A DNA stretch of 5,701 nt, taken from the NCBI GenBank assembly GCA_019242065.1, contig JAFAWJ010000717.1:1-5701 (forward strand). Reading direction: 5' to 3'. The DNA comes from Chloroflexota bacterium (GTDB taxonomy: Bacteria; Chloroflexota; UBA6077; CF-72). The notes below the pieces were generated by a model. The model saw only the letters and a list, made by a program, of their open reading frames with translations. It was not told the origin of the DNA and did not search any database. Made by a program: the position numbers and the translations under genes. Positions 5,550-5,701 of the stretch are shown here, in pieces (within the stretch, counting starts at the first letter, position 1; every line of letters begins with the position of its first letter).

Positions 5550-5701
5550 GAAGAGGAACTGTTGTGTGTGAAGAGAACCTGTTGTGTCGTCTCGTGTGTG
5601 AAGAGAACCTGTCGTGTGTCTCGTGTGTGAAGAGAACCTGTTGTGTCGTCTCGTGTGTGAAGAGAACCTGTTGTGTCGTCTCGTGTGTGAAGAGAACCTG
5701 T
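5550..5701. repeat. Tandem repeat array, 30-bp unit
   Basis: The block GAAGAGAACCTG recurs at 5570, 5600, 5629, 5659 and 5689, with a variant GAAGAGGAACTG at 5550. Spacings are 20, 30, 29, 30 and 30 bases. The remainder of the unit is TGTGTCGTCTCGTGTGT-like. The copies are nearly identical with no unique spacers, and the array is cut by the window end. The 29-base copy, and the 20-base first unit, would break any reading frame through it, so it is most likely non-coding. It sits immediately upstream of the DUF218-like gene and so covers its expected promoter region. Confidence 0.93.

Noticed and set aside
5550..5701. Possible CRISPR array.
   Set aside because: The whole 30-bp unit is repeated without unique spacers, so it is a simple tandem repeat.

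Overview
The window is a GC-rich bacterial segment. The best taxonomic guess is Chloroflexota or a similar GC-rich aerobe. This rests on a lipoprotein-like cytochrome oxidase subunit II with a fused cytochrome c domain, placed before subunit I, and on the strongly GC-biased codons; no marker gene is present to confirm it.

Left part (minus strand, 1-1733): the start of a respiratory haem-copper oxidase operon. coxB (subunit II, CuA plus haem c) is read leftward. After a 462-base gap comes the first 32 codons of coxA (subunit I), cut by the window edge. Almost all of the gap (112-551) is a large imperfect inverted repeat whose arms carry three back-to-back perfect palindromes each, all centred on GCATGC. 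Base changes between the two arms are compensated within each palindrome. Upstream of coxB are a plausible sigma-70 promoter and a seven-codon reading frame with a strong ribosome binding site, whose stop overlaps the coxB start.

Middle (plus strand, 1713-4886): a stand-alone uracil-DNA glycosylase superfamily gene, divergent from coxB. It is followed by a two-gene unit: a family 2 (GT-A) glycosyltransferase, overlapping by ATGA a multi-pass GT-C type glycosyltransferase. Together they look like a lipid-linked sugar pathway: a cytoplasmic enzyme would load a polyprenyl phosphate and a membrane enzyme would use it on the outer face. The 166-base gap before this pair (2334-2499) contains only an uncertain minus-strand reading frame.

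Right part (minus strand, 4862-5701): a single-pass membrane protein resembling the DUF218 (YdcF/SanA/ElyC) family. It converges on the GT-C gene and overlaps its end by 25 bases. Its upstream side is a 30-bp tandem repeat array that runs out of the window.

No complete new multi-gene system is evident. The most unusual structure is the covarying palindrome element inside the cox operon, followed by the predicted coxB leader frame.
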